A stretch of DNA of 64,000 nucleotides from Sphingomonas sp. (GCF_004799495.1 NZ_SSMY01000001.1:186001-250000); one strand, 5' to 3'. Shown: positions 7,942-16,483, numbered from the stretch's first letter. Numbers and translations are program-made. Notes: generated from the letters alone by a model not told the origin.

Positions 7942-8883
7942 CTACTCGCCGTCGATCGCCGCGCCCCATGCGCCGATCTCGTCATTGAAGTGCCGCTCGA
8001 CCACCACGTCCCCCGCGATACCGCGATCGAGCCCGATCGCCGCCGACCCCTGCCACTCCCACGTCGCATTCCCCGACAGCCGTACCATTCCGTCGGCCTG
8101 CGCACAGCCATGCACCAGCCCGCCGGCGTTGCGCAGTGTCACCAGAGCCGCGAACCGTGTCCGTTCGGTCAGGCACGCGGCGAACAGCGACGCCGCCATC
8201 GCGCTGCCGCAACTGTCGGTCAGCCCGACCCCGCGCTCGTGCGTGCGCACGAACAGCTCTTCCTCACTTCGCACGACGACGAACGACACGTTGGCGCGGT
8301 TTGGCAGCCAAGCGGGCGCCGCCTCGCAACGCTGGCCGACCGCGATCAACTCGGCTTCGTCGATGGCCTCCACGAATGCGATCAAGTGCGGGTTGGGGAT
8401 CGCTACTGCGGTAAACAGGCGCTCACTCGATAGCCCGGCGATCGCCATCTGGACGTTCTGGTGCCGCCCGATCGCCATCGGCCATTCGTCGATATCGAGG
8501 CTTGCCGGGCCCGCCAGTTCGCCCACCGTGACCACGCCAGGCGCAAGGTCGGGGTCGCGCCACACCTCCGCGCTCGTCGTCTTGAGCCGCACCAGCGCCT
8601 GCTCGATCCCGTGGCGTTCGAACCCCGCGCGCGCGACGCAACGCAAGCCATTGAGGCACGTCTCCGCCTCCGACCCGTCGCTGTTGAACATCCGCATCCC
8701 GAACGCGTGGCTGGCGTCGCCATCGGTCAGCAGCAACAGCCCGTCGCTCCCGACCGGCCCGCGCCGGTCCGCCAGCGCGCCCGCGATCCTGCCCCACTCG
8801 CCATCGCTCCGCTCGACCCCGCGCGCATCGACCAGCGCGAAATCGTTGCCGGACCCGTGGCATTTGATGAAATCGATCCGCAT
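7942..8883 (-). CDS. dapF: Diaminopimelate epimerase family protein (DapF-like, divergent)
   Basis: DapF interconverts LL- and meso-diaminopimelate for lysine and peptidoglycan synthesis using two cysteines. The protein has 313 residues; the N-terminus (FIKCHGSGNDFALVD) matches the DapF fold. Candidate catalytic cysteines are C82 in NGLRC and C225 in TDSCGS, and substrate-contact segments FNSDGSEAE and NPHLIAF are present. Two features are unusual: about 40 residues longer than typical DapF, and the second cysteine motif reads DSCGSAMAAS instead of ACGTGACA-type. It may be a DapF relative with another substrate. ATG 8883 is followed directly by the conserved strand. Confidence 0.75.
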   Translation of the reverse strand: MRIDFIKCHGSGNDFALVDARGVERSDGEWGRIAGALADRRGPVGSDGLLLLTDGDASHAFGMRMFNSDGSEAETCLNGLRCVARAGFERHGIEQALVRLKTTSAEVWRDPDLAPGVVTVGELAGPASLDIDEWPMAIGRHQNVQMAIAGLSSERLFTAVAIPNPHLIAFVEAIDEAELIAVGQRCEAAPAWLPNRANVSFVVVRSEEELFVRTHERGVGLTDSCGSAMAASLFAACLTERTRFAALVTLRNAGGLVHGCAQADGMVRLSGNATWEWQGSAAIGLDRGIAGDVVVERHFNDEIGAWGAAIDGE

Positions 8884-8969
8884 GGCGGGGAATGTAGCGT
8901 CGGCGACGGGCGCGTTCAAACTGCGCGACCCATCGGGGCTTCCGATCTCGGCATCCCAATGCGGCAAGC

Positions 8970-9455
8970 TTACGGCAACCGATAATGGTCCGCCAGCCGA
9001 TCGAGCGCGAGCCCGAGCACCAGCCGCCCCGCACGGCTGGGCCAGTTGAGCGCGCGTTCGGCGGCGGGGATCGCTTCGCCCGCGCAGACCGCGCGCCACA
9101 ATATGTCGTTCAGCCCGCCACCCACCGCGTCGATGGCGGCGTTGAAACGGCGCTTGGCGGCGAGATGGGCGTGGGTCGGGTCGCCGCCGTCGCCGCCACC
9201 GCCATCCACGCGGACCCGGTCCCATTGCATCGTCACGCGCGGACCGAGCCCGGCGATCTCGTAATCGCGCCGCAGCCGCTCGCCCGCCTCGACCTGGCGC
9301 GCGTCGACCAGCCCGCGCGCGGCGAGCCACGACAGCGGCGATTCGGCGCGGTTGATCGTGACGGTGCGCCGCGCGCGGCGCGCCGGCGTCGCGTCGCGTC
9401 CCGGCACCGTCGCCACGTCCGCCGGATCGAATTCGACTTCCAAGAGGTCGCGCAT
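8970..9455 (-). CDS. DUF6456 domain protein
   Basis: A 161-residue soluble protein. The N-terminal part (SPLSWLAARGLVDARQVEAGERLRRDYEIAGLG) is the characteristic DUF6456 helical core, here followed by a disordered Gly/Asp spacer and a C-terminal part with RRFNAAIDAVG, ILWRAVCAGE and LDRLADHYRL. DUF6456 occurs in alphaproteobacteria, often in proteins with an added helix-turn-helix, and is thought to be regulatory, but no role is established. It is divergent from the XRE gene at 9545, and the two likely share a control region. Confidence 0.75.
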   Translation of the reverse strand: MRDLLEVEFDPADVATVPGRDATPARRARRTVTINRAESPLSWLAARGLVDARQVEAGERLRRDYEIAGLGPRVTMQWDRVRVDGGGGDGGDPTHAHLAAKRRFNAAIDAVGGGLNDILWRAVCAGEAIPAAERALNWPSRAGRLVLGLALDRLADHYRLP

Positions 9456-9544
9456 TGGATTCTCCTGTTTCGAGCACGGCCCCTTGCCATATGGTTCCTT
9501 CTGTAGGAAAGAAGATAACCTATCTGGCAAATCGAGGTTTACCC

Positions 9545-10108
9545 ATGATCACCGCCATCCGCGAAGTCCGTCGCGCCAGGGGCATGACCCTCGACGATGT
9601 CGCCCGGGCATGCGTGCCCCCGACCACCGCGCAGACGATCGGCCGGCTCGAGACGGGGATGCGGACGGTGTCGGTCGGCTGGCTCAACCGCATCGCGGCG
9701 GCGCTGGGGGTCGAGGCGGCCGACCTGGTCAAACTACCCGATCACGCCGAATTGCCGGTCGCCGCAATGCTCGGCGCCGAAGGCGCGCACGCGCCGGCGC
9801 GTCCGATCCTGCTGCCGCCGCCGCGCGCCGCCGCAGGGACAGTGGGAATCGCCGTAGTAGGCGGTATCGGCGATTACAGGAGCGGCGACACAATCTGGTG
9901 CGAGCCGCTCGCGCCCGAGGCATTCGGCGGCGCGCTCAATCGCGACGTGCTGGTGCCGCGGCCCGGCGGGCGCTTCCTGTTCGGGCGGCTGATCGGGCGT
10001 GAGGCCGACCGGCTGCAATTGCTCCCGCTCGGCGCCGGACAACGGCAACAGGTCGTGAGCGACCCGCCGTGGATCGCGCGCGCGGTGACGCTGATCCGCG
10101 CGTTATAG
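9545..10108 (+). CDS. XRE-family transcriptional regulator with C-terminal sensor region
   Basis: A 187-residue protein with an N-terminal Cro/C1-type helix-turn-helix (about residues 3-60, IREVRRARGMTLDDVARAC...IGRLETGMR...IAAALGV). A C-terminal beta-rich region (residues 95-185: SGDTIWCEPLAPEAFGG, GGRFLFGRLIGRE) resembles the peptidase-S24-like / LexA C-domain found in many XRE regulators, without an obvious Ser-Lys dyad. It is divergent from the DUF6456 gene with an 89-bp shared gap. The start ATG 9545 is placed directly at the HTH. Confidence 0.8.
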   Translation: MITAIREVRRARGMTLDDVARACVPPTTAQTIGRLETGMRTVSVGWLNRIAAALGVEAADLVKLPDHAELPVAAMLGAEGAHAPARPILLPPPRAAAGTVGIAVVGGIGDYRSGDTIWCEPLAPEAFGGALNRDVLVPRPGGRFLFGRLIGREADRLQLLPLGAGQRQQVVSDPPWIARAVTLIRAL

Positions 10109-10184
10109 ATCGATCGGCTCACGCCGGGACGCGCGTGCGGCCCGCACCGCAAGCTATGGCGGCCTTCCCGCGGCACGGACGCGG

Positions 10185-10260
10185 TGGTGGGCGATGACGG
10201 GCTCGAACCGCCGACCCTCTCGGTGTAAACGAGATGCTCTACCAACTGAGCTAATCGCCC
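10185..10260 (-). tRNA. tRNA-Val (anticodon TAC)
   Basis: A complete cloverleaf on the minus strand: acceptor GGGCGAT paired with ATCGCCC, D-loop AGCTCAGTTGGTAGAGC, anticodon stem TCTCG / CGAGA with loop TTTACAC (anticodon TAC), T-arm with GGTTCGAGCC, and an encoded CCA at 10185-10187. The length is 76 nt. Confidence 0.95.
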
Positions 10261-10304
10261 TCGCCCGCGCCTGTGCCGTGCAACGTGCGTTGGCGCAAGC
10301 CGCA

Positions 10305-11240
10305 TCAGAGCGCCTCCAGTCCGTTTTGCCGCAACGCCGCGAAATAGCGACCCATCTTTTCCCGAGCCGATTCGCTCAGCGCCAGGAACGCGCGGCGGCG
10401 GTCGAACGGGTCGGGCTGGCGCACGAACAGTCCGGCGTCGGTCATTCGCGCGATCCAACGCAGCGCCGTGGTCGGCGCCACCGCCGCGGCGATGCACAGG
10501 CTCGATACCGATACCTGCGCGCCTTCGATTTCGGCGGCATAGAGGTCGAGCAACATGTCCCAGGCTGGATCCTCGAACAGACCATCGGCGAAGAACTGAT
10601 CGCGCATGCGGCGCGCGCGGATCACCCGTCGGATTTCGGCCCCGGTCGGGGAGATTACCGCCGGAGCGGTCGGCGGCGCCGCATAGGCAATTTTTCGGTC
10701 GGCGACGCCCCCGGAGCGCCGCTCGTCGGCCGAAAGCCGCGCCAGCACGCGCGAAATTCGCGCCACTTCCTCGTTCAGATGCCGCAATTGCGCGGACTCG
10801 CCGTCGCCCGACTTGTCGTGCAGTACGTCCCGGGAAAAGCCGGTCAGCGCGACCGCGAACGCCGCTGCACGATCTGCGACGGTGGGCGCGCATAACAGTT
10901 CGACGCGATCGCCCAGCAGCGCAGCCGTCACCACATCGATCTGGTCGACATCCAGCGCGACGACGACATGAGCGCGAGCGCTTTCGTGCATCTCGGCAAT
11001 CCGCGGCAGCGCTGCCGCCAGGATGTCGAGCGCCACCCCTTGGACTTCGGCCGCGACCAGCTCGATCGGACCATTATGGTCGAAACGGCCGGCTATCGCA
11101 CCCTGCCAGTCCGACTGGCCGCGAAACTCGCCACCGACCAGCGCGATTGCCTGCTCGGCGTCGGCGGCAATCGCCGAGTCGTCGGCGATGATCAACGCCA
11201 ACGTACTGTCCCCCCTGCCGTAGTCGGTTGCCCGGAGCAT
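10305..11240 (-). CDS. MarR-like winged-helix regulator with a long N-terminal region
   Basis: A 311-residue protein. The C-terminal third (about residues 210-305) is a MarR-type winged helix: LCIAAAVAPTTALRWIARM is the recognition-helix region and DPFDRRRAFLALSESA the wing. The N-terminal 200 residues (LALIIADDSAIAADAEQAI...) have an alternating alpha/beta pattern reminiscent of a degenerate receiver-like domain, but no clear phospho-acceptor. This two-part arrangement is seen in some sphingomonad regulators. No metabolic operon is attached, so the target is unknown. Confidence 0.65.
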   Translation of the reverse strand: MLRATDYGRGDSTLALIIADDSAIAADAEQAIALVGGEFRGQSDWQGAIAGRFDHNGPIELVAAEVQGVALDILAAALPRIAEMHESARAHVVVALDVDQIDVVTAALLGDRVELLCAPTVADRAAAFAVALTGFSRDVLHDKSGDGESAQLRHLNEEVARISRVLARLSADERRSGGVADRKIAYAAPPTAPAVISPTGAEIRRVIRARRMRDQFFADGLFEDPAWDMLLDLYAAEIEGAQVSVSSLCIAAAVAPTTALRWIARMTDAGLFVRQPDPFDRRRAFLALSESAREKMGRYFAALRQNGLEAL

Positions 11241-11390
11241 CGTCGCGCCTCGCGAAAAGCCGCCGTCCCCCGGCAGAGTCGCAAAATACGCAATTTACGT
11301 ATTTGACTCAGCATTTGCCGGTCCAAAACGGGGGCGACGCCTCCATTTCGGAGATATTCCAGGCAGACGGGTCCGCCGCTGCGCTCACAT

Positions 11391-12878
11391 TCAGCCCAGC
11401 GACTTCACGATCTCCTCGACCATCTTCTTGGCATCGGAGAGCAGCATCATCGTATTGTCCTGGTAGAAGACGTCGTTGTCGACCCCGGCATAGCCGACCC
11501 CGCCCATCGACCGCTTGATAAACAGCACGGTCTTGGCCTTGTTCACGTCGAACACCGGCATGCCATAGATCGGCGAGGATTTGTCGGTCTTGGCCGCGGG
11601 ATTGACCACGTCGTTGGCGCCGATGATGAACGCGACGTCGGTCTGCGCGAATTCGCTGTTGATGTCCTCGAGCTCGAACACTTCGTCATACGGCACGTTG
11701 GCCTCGGCGAGCAGCACGTTCATGTGCCCCGGCATGCGCCCCGCGACGGGGTGGATCGCGTATTTCACGCGCACCCCATGTTCCTTGAGCTTGTCGGCCA
11801 TTTCGCGGAGCACATGCTGCGCCTGCGCGACCGCCATGCCGTAGCCGGGGATGATGATGACCTGTTCAGCCTGCTGCATCAGGAAGGCGGCGTCCTCGGC
11901 CGATCCGCGCTTCCACGGGCGTTGCTCCTTCGCCTCGCCGGCCCCGCCGCCCGCATCGCCGCCGAAGCCGCCCGCGATCACGCTGATGAAGCTGCGGTTC
12001 ATCGCGCGGCACATGATGTAGCTGAGGATCGCGCCCGAACTGCCCACCAAGGCGCCGGTGATGATCATCGCGGTGTTATGGAGCGTGAACCCCATCGCCG
12101 CCGCCGCCCAGCCCGAATAGCTGTTGAGCATCGACACCACGACCGGCATGTCCGCGCCGCCGATCGGGATGATCAGCAGGAAGCCGATCGCGAAGCTAAG
12201 CCCCGTGATCGTCCAGAACACCCACGGCGCCTGATCCTGCGTGAAGTAGCCGACCAGTCCGAGAATGCCCGCGAGCACCGCGAGGTTGATGATGTGCCGC
12301 CCCGGCAGCAGGATGGGCTTGCCACCCACGTTGCCGTTGAGCTTGAGGAACGCGATCACCGAGCCCGAAAAGGTGATCGCGCCGATCGCGACGCCGAGCC
12401 CCATTTCGATGCGGCTTTGCGTGAAAATCTGCCCGGCCTCGGCGATGCCGAACGCACCGGGATTGAGGAACGCCGCGCCGGCCACCAGCACCGCCGCCAA
12501 ACCGACCAGCGAGTGAAATGCGGCCACAAGCTGCGGCATCGCGGTCATCGCAATACGGCGCGCTGTGACGATACCAATCGCCGCGCCAATCCCGATCGCT
12601 ACAAGGATTTCGATCGTCGTCGCGCCGTCGAGCTTGAACATCGAAGCCCAGGCATCGTTGCTGTAGGGATCGCTGCCGGGAGCAGCGAAGGTTGTACTTT
12701 TCCCCGGTAAATGCGTGACCAGCGTCGTCACCACCGCGATCGTCATGCCGATCATGCCGAAGCGGTTGCCGCGCTGGCTCGAGGTCGGGCTCGACAGCCC
12801 GCGCAGCGCGAGGATGAAGCACACCCCGGCGACGAGATAGGCCAGCGCCGCCCACGGGTTTTGCGCGAGGCCCTCCAT
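11391..12878 (-). CDS. pntB: NAD(P) transhydrogenase subunit beta
   Basis: PntB is the membrane dII plus NADP(H)-binding dIII part of the proton-translocating transhydrogenase, which uses the proton gradient to reduce NADP+ with NADH. The 495-residue protein has about nine transmembrane helices (residues 10-270) and a C-terminal Rossmann-like dIII with IIIPGYGMAVAQAQH (NADP-binding start), HPVAGRMPGHMNVLLAEA, and the KRSMGGVGYAG segment near the C-terminus. ATG 12878 overlaps the pntAB stop (TGATG), showing coupling. Confidence 0.95.
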   Translation of the reverse strand: MEGLAQNPWAALAYLVAGVCFILALRGLSSPTSSQRGNRFGMIGMTIAVVTTLVTHLPGKSTTFAAPGSDPYSNDAWASMFKLDGATTIEILVAIGIGAAIGIVTARRIAMTAMPQLVAAFHSLVGLAAVLVAGAAFLNPGAFGIAEAGQIFTQSRIEMGLGVAIGAITFSGSVIAFLKLNGNVGGKPILLPGRHIINLAVLAGILGLVGYFTQDQAPWVFWTITGLSFAIGFLLIIPIGGADMPVVVSMLNSYSGWAAAAMGFTLHNTAMIITGALVGSSGAILSYIMCRAMNRSFISVIAGGFGGDAGGGAGEAKEQRPWKRGSAEDAAFLMQQAEQVIIIPGYGMAVAQAQHVLREMADKLKEHGVRVKYAIHPVAGRMPGHMNVLLAEANVPYDEVFELEDINSEFAQTDVAFIIGANDVVNPAAKTDKSSPIYGMPVFDVNKAKTVLFIKRSMGGVGYAGVDNDVFYQDNTMMLLSDAKKMVEEIVKSLG

Positions 12879-13171
12879 CACTTGGCCTTCTTCTTGTACA
12901 TGGCGAGCATCCGCGCGGTGACTGCGAACCCGCCGAAAATGTTGACGCTCGCCAGCACCACCGCGAGCAGCCCGAGCCATTTCGACGTCGCGCCCGTGCC
13001 CCCGATCCCGATCGCCGCGCTGGCGATCAGCGCGCCGACGATGATCACCGACGAAATCGCGTTGGTCACCGCCATCAGCGGCGTGTGCAGTGCCGGGGTG
13101 ACCGACCACACGACGTAATAGCCTACGAACACGGCCATCACGAAGATGGACAGGGTTTGGATGAATTCCAT
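12878..13171 (-). CDS. pntAB: NAD(P) transhydrogenase subunit alpha part 2
   Basis: A 97-residue membrane subunit supplying the first transmembrane helices of dII in three-subunit transhydrogenases. It has three hydrophobic spans (about residues 5-28, 38-58, 64-88) and the conserved TPLMAVTNAISSVIIVGAL segment. It overlaps the start of pntB. The DUF559 gene ends 4 bp upstream of its start codon, so the insertion separates it from pntAA while leaving the reading frame intact. Confidence 0.95.
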   Translation of the reverse strand: MEFIQTLSIFVMAVFVGYYVVWSVTPALHTPLMAVTNAISSVIIVGALIASAAIGIGGTGATSKWLGLLAVVLASVNIFGGFAVTARMLAMYKKKAK

Positions 13172-13174
13172 GGA

Positions 13175-13576
13175 CTACTCCTGATCCTCCCCGGCACGGG
13201 GAGGGGGACCGCCGGCCGAAGGCCGGTGGTGGAGGGGCGTCAACGCAAGCGCGACGATCGCGGCGGCAGCCTCGTCGGCGTTGCGCAGAATGTCACGAGC
13301 AGGAATTCGGACAATGATCAATCCGCGCTGGCGCATGAAGTCGTCCCGCGTTGCGTCGCGTGCCACGACGCCAGGCTGATCATGAATTTGCCCATCGACT
13401 TCGATCACCAGCTTCGCAGACGGACAGTAGAAGTCCGCCACATAGTCCAACCCGACCGGATGACCGCGCCGAAAGCGGATTCCTGTTGGCGCGCGCCGCA
13501 ATCGCTGCCACAAAAGCACTTCCGGATAGCTCATGTCCCGGCGGAGCTTGCGGGCAGTCTCCACAATCGGCGGCAC
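13175..13576 (-). CDS. DUF559 endonuclease-like protein (Vsr/PD-(D/E)XK superfamily)
   Basis: A 133-residue protein. ARKLRRDMSYPEVLLWQRLR is the usual DUF559 N-terminus, followed by FRRGHPVGLDYVADFYCP and KLVIEVDGQIHD, giving the PD-(D/E)XK-like acidic residues D48, E59 and D61. DUF559 proteins are predicted nucleases related to very-short-patch repair enzymes; no substrate is established. Start GTG 13576 is tentative; GTG 13564 is also possible. The gene is nested between inverted palindromic repeats, and its last 15-20 codons (HHRPSAGGPPPRAGED) are the repeat itself. It sits inside the pntAA-pntAB operon. Confidence 0.8.
   Translation of the reverse strand: MPPIVETARKLRRDMSYPEVLLWQRLRRAPTGIRFRRGHPVGLDYVADFYCPSAKLVIEVDGQIHDQPGVVARDATRDDFMRQRGLIIVRIPARDILRNADEAAAAIVALALTPLHHRPSAGGPPPRAGEDQE
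13185..13239. repeat. Palindromic repeat, downstream copy flanking DUF559 gene
   Basis: The sequence starts TCCTCCCCGGCACGGGGAGG and continues with GGGGACCGCC and a second stem (GCCGGCCGAAGGCCGG). It is inverted relative to the copy at 13590-13638 and forms the 3' coding end of the DUF559 gene. Confidence 0.8.
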
Positions 13577-13589
13577 GTGTGGGTGATGC

Positions 13590-13638
13590 GCCCCTCCACC
13601 GCGCTTCGCGCGGTCCCCCTCCCCGTGCCGGGGAGGAT
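13590..13638. repeat. Palindromic repeat, upstream copy flanking DUF559 gene
   Basis: Inverted partner of 13185-13239: CGCCCCTCCACCGCGCTTCG, then GGTCCCCCTCCCC and GTGCCGGGGAGGA. Together the two copies bracket the DUF559 gene and little else. Confidence 0.8.
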
Positions 13639-13653
13639 CAAGTGGAGCCGTCG

Positions 13654-14775
13654 TCACCCGAGCAGCCTCGCGTTCACGACCTTGCCGTCCCGCGTCAGCC
13701 GCACCGCGTCGCCGATTTCCTCGTCGAGCACGGGCCGCCCCGCGTCCTTGTCCCAGAAGGTCGAGAGGAAATTGTAGAGGTTGCGTGCGAACAGTGCGGA
13801 AGCGTCCGACGCCAGGCGACTGGCGACGTTCTTGTAGCCGACGATCTTGACCCCATGCCGTTCGACCACTTGGCCCGCGACCGCGCCCTCGACATTGCCG
13901 CCGCTTTCGACCGCGAGGTCGACGATCACGCTGCCGGGCTTCATCGTCGCGATCTGCGCGTCGCTGATCAGGCGCGGCGCGGGGCGGCCGGGGATCAGCG
14001 CGGTCGTGATGACGATGTCCTGCTTGGCGATGTGCGACGAGACCAGTTCGGCCTGCGCCTTTTGGTACTCTTCGCTCATCTCGGTCGCGTAGCCGCCCGA
14101 TCCTTCGCCCTCGATCCCCGCGACATTCTCGACGAAGATCGGCTTGGCGCCGAGGCTGAGGATCTGCTCCTTGGTGGCCGAGCGCACGTCGGTCGCCGAG
14201 ACTTGCGCGCCGAGCCGCCGCGCGGTGGCGATCGCCTGAAGCCCCGCGACGCCCACGCCCATCACGAACGCTTTCGCAGCCGAGACGGTGCCCGCCGCGG
14301 TCATCATCATCGGGAAGGCGCGGCCATATTCGGCACCCGCATCGAGCACCGCCTTGTAGCCCGCAAGGTTGGCCTGGCTCGACAGGATGTCCATCGACTG
14401 CGCGCGGGTGATGCGCGGCATGAATTCCATGGCCAGCGCCTCGTAGCCGGCGGCGGCATAGCCATCGACACGCTCGCGCTCGCCGAACGGGTTGAGCCCC
14501 GCGACGATCCACGCGCCGGCATTGGCGCCCGTGAGACTCGCGGGGTCGGGCCCCTGGATGCCGAGCACAATATCCGCGCCCTTCAGCGCCGCCCCCCGCG
14601 CGCCGACGCTGGCGCCCGCCGCCGCATAATCGGCGTCGGCAATGCTCGCCGTGTCTCCCGCCCCGGCCTCGACCGCGACGTCCGCGCCCAGCGCGATGAA
14701 TTTCTTGACGGTTTCCGGCGTCGCGGCGACGCGGCGTTCGCCCTCGGCGGTTTCCTTGAGGACGGCGATCTTCAC
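13654..14775 (-). CDS. pntAA: NAD(P) transhydrogenase subunit alpha part 1
   Basis: NAD(H)-binding dI subunit. The 373-residue protein begins MKIAVLKETAEGERRVAATP (typical PntA/AlaDH N-terminus). It has the GVGVAGLQAIATARRLGAQV dinucleotide-binding loop at about residues 170-190, the DVR downstream, and the mobile loop with ATEMSEEYQKAQ. The start is GTG 14775. It ends about 500 bp before pntAB; that space is taken by the DUF559 cassette, whereas the genes are normally almost adjacent. Confidence 0.95.
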   Translation of the reverse strand: MKIAVLKETAEGERRVAATPETVKKFIALGADVAVEAGAGDTASIADADYAAAGASVGARGAALKGADIVLGIQGPDPASLTGANAGAWIVAGLNPFGERERVDGYAAAGYEALAMEFMPRITRAQSMDILSSQANLAGYKAVLDAGAEYGRAFPMMMTAAGTVSAAKAFVMGVGVAGLQAIATARRLGAQVSATDVRSATKEQILSLGAKPIFVENVAGIEGEGSGGYATEMSEEYQKAQAELVSSHIAKQDIVITTALIPGRPAPRLISDAQIATMKPGSVIVDLAVESGGNVEGAVAGQVVERHGVKIVGYKNVASRLASDASALFARNLYNFLSTFWDKDAGRPVLDEEIGDAVRLTRDGKVVNARLLG

Positions 14776-14785
14776 GCGGGGCGGG

Positions 14786-14923
14786 TTACTTGGCGCCGCC
14801 GGAGGAGATCAGCCAGATCACGATCGCGGCGACGATCAGGCATCCGACCGCGCCCCATTTGAGCAGCGCGATGACCGAGCCATAGGTCTGCTCGTGCGGT
14901 TTCATGTCGGTATCGCCGGCCAT
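14786..14923 (-). CDS. aa3-type cytochrome c oxidase subunit IV (45 aa)
   Basis: A 45-residue protein too short for most gene callers: a soluble N-terminus MAGDTDMKPHEQTYGSVIAL followed by a single transmembrane helix (GAVGCLIVAAIVIWLIS). This matches the bacterial aa3 oxidase subunit IV family (COX4_pro_2), a one-helix accessory subunit commonly found next to pntAA in sphingomonads. It lies 10 bp upstream of pntAA on the same strand. Confidence 0.8.
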   Translation of the reverse strand: MAGDTDMKPHEQTYGSVIALLKWGAVGCLIVAAIVIWLISSGGAK

Positions 14924-15064
14924 CAGTCATGTCGCTCCCGTGTTGTTCCCAAAGTCTTAACCGCCGCCGCGGCTCGCCTCAAGCCCCACGCGGGCAGACT
15001 TAAGGCCGCCTTTACCTGCCATCGCTATGACCGGCGTTCACGACACGCGAACAAGAGGGCGGGG

Positions 15065-16483
15065 ATGACGCGCAACGGCCAGCGCCTCCTGATGTTGATC
15101 GACGACGAACCCGCGCAGCGCCGCCTCGTTTCGGCGATCGCCGCGCGGCGCGACTGGCGGTCGGTGTTCGCCGCCGACGGCGAGACCGCGATCGCGATGC
15201 TCGGCACGCAGGACGGGATGCAGCTCGATGCGATCCTGCTCGACAATTTCGGGCCCGAAGCCGACGCCGAGCGCCTGATCGTCGAATTGCGCCTGCGCCG
15301 TCCGCAACTGCCGATCCTGATGCTGACCGCCAACGGGTCGGTCGCCGACGCCGTCTCCGCGATGCGCGCGGGTGCGACCGATTTCCTGGTCAAGCCGTTC
15401 GCCGCCGATCGCTTGCTCGCCGCGCTCGATTCGGTCGCGGCCGGAACCGACGCGGGCGAGTTGCGCCCGCTGACGGAGAAGATTCCCGCGCTGCTCGGGT
15501 TTGACGAGATCGTCGGCGCGTCGCCCGATTTCCGCGCCGCGCTCGCGATTGCCGCGAAGGCTGCCCGCGCCCGCGTGCCCGTGCTGATCGAGGGCGAGAG
15601 CGGAGTCGGCAAGGAAGTCGTCGCCGAAGCAATCCACGCCGCCTCCCCGCGCGGCAAGAAACCGATGGTCGCGATCAATTGCGGCGCGATCCCCGCGAAC
15701 CTGGTCGAAAGCGAGCTGTTCGGGCACGAAAAGGGCGCGTTCACCGGCGCGTTCGAGCGCAAGATCGGCCGGTTCCAGGATGCCGACGGCGGCACGATCT
15801 TCCTCGACGAGATCGGCGAAATGCCGCTCGACGCGCAGGTCAAACTGCTCCGCGTGCTGCAATCGGGCGAGATCCAGCCGATCGGCACACGGCACATGCG
15901 CGAGGTCGACGTCCGCGTGATCGCGGCGACCAACAAGCGGTTGATCGAAGAGGTCGAGGCGGGACGGTTCCGCGAAGACCTCTATTACCGCCTCAACGTC
16001 GTCCAGGTGACGATTCCGCCCTTGCGCGAACGCACCGGCGACATCCCTGCGCTTGCGCGCCATCTGCTCGCCCGTATCGCCGACCAGCCGGGACTGCGCC
16101 CGCTCGGCATCACCGACGACGCGCTCGCCTTGCTCGGCCGCTACGACTGGCCGGGCAACGTCCGCCAGCTCCAGAACGCGCTGTTCCGCGCCGCGGTGCT
16201 GTGCGACGGCGACGCGCTGACGTTAAGCGATTTCCCGCAAATCGCCGCGCTCGGCTCGGGCCGCGTGCCGAGTCCGGTCGGCCAGATGGCGACCAGCGGA
16301 GGCGTCACGCTGTTCAAGCCCGACGGGAACATGCGGACGCTCGAAGACATTGAGGCTGACGTCATTCGCCTCGCGATCGGCCATTACCGCGGCCGCATGA
16401 CCGAAGTCGCGCGGCGGCTCGGGATCGGGCGCTCGACGCTCTACCGCAAGCTTGGTGAGCTGGGCATCGATAACGCGGCCTAG
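15065..16483 (+). CDS. Sigma-54-dependent response regulator (NtrC family)
   Basis: The 472-residue activator has a receiver domain (1-125; acidic D13/D14, phospho-acceptor D60 in LLLD, conserved K110 in FLVKPF). An AAA+ domain (about 145-385) has Walker A GESGVGKE (177-184), the sigma-54 contact loop GAFTGA (224-229) and Walker B GTIFLDEIGE. A Fis-type HTH ends the protein (VARRLGIGRSTLYRKLGELG). With GAFTGA intact it should activate RpoN promoters. No histidine kinase is adjacent. Its stop overlaps that of the convergent folP gene within a single CTAG. Confidence 0.9.
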   Translation: MTRNGQRLLMLIDDEPAQRRLVSAIAARRDWRSVFAADGETAIAMLGTQDGMQLDAILLDNFGPEADAERLIVELRLRRPQLPILMLTANGSVADAVSAMRAGATDFLVKPFAADRLLAALDSVAAGTDAGELRPLTEKIPALLGFDEIVGASPDFRAALAIAAKAARARVPVLIEGESGVGKEVVAEAIHAASPRGKKPMVAINCGAIPANLVESELFGHEKGAFTGAFERKIGRFQDADGGTIFLDEIGEMPLDAQVKLLRVLQSGEIQPIGTRHMREVDVRVIAATNKRLIEEVEAGRFREDLYYRLNVVQVTIPPLRERTGDIPALARHLLARIADQPGLRPLGITDDALALLGRYDWPGNVRQLQNALFRAAVLCDGDALTLSDFPQIAALGSGRVPSPVGQMATSGGVTLFKPDGNMRTLEDIEADVIRLAIGHYRGRMTEVARRLGIGRSTLYRKLGELGIDNAA

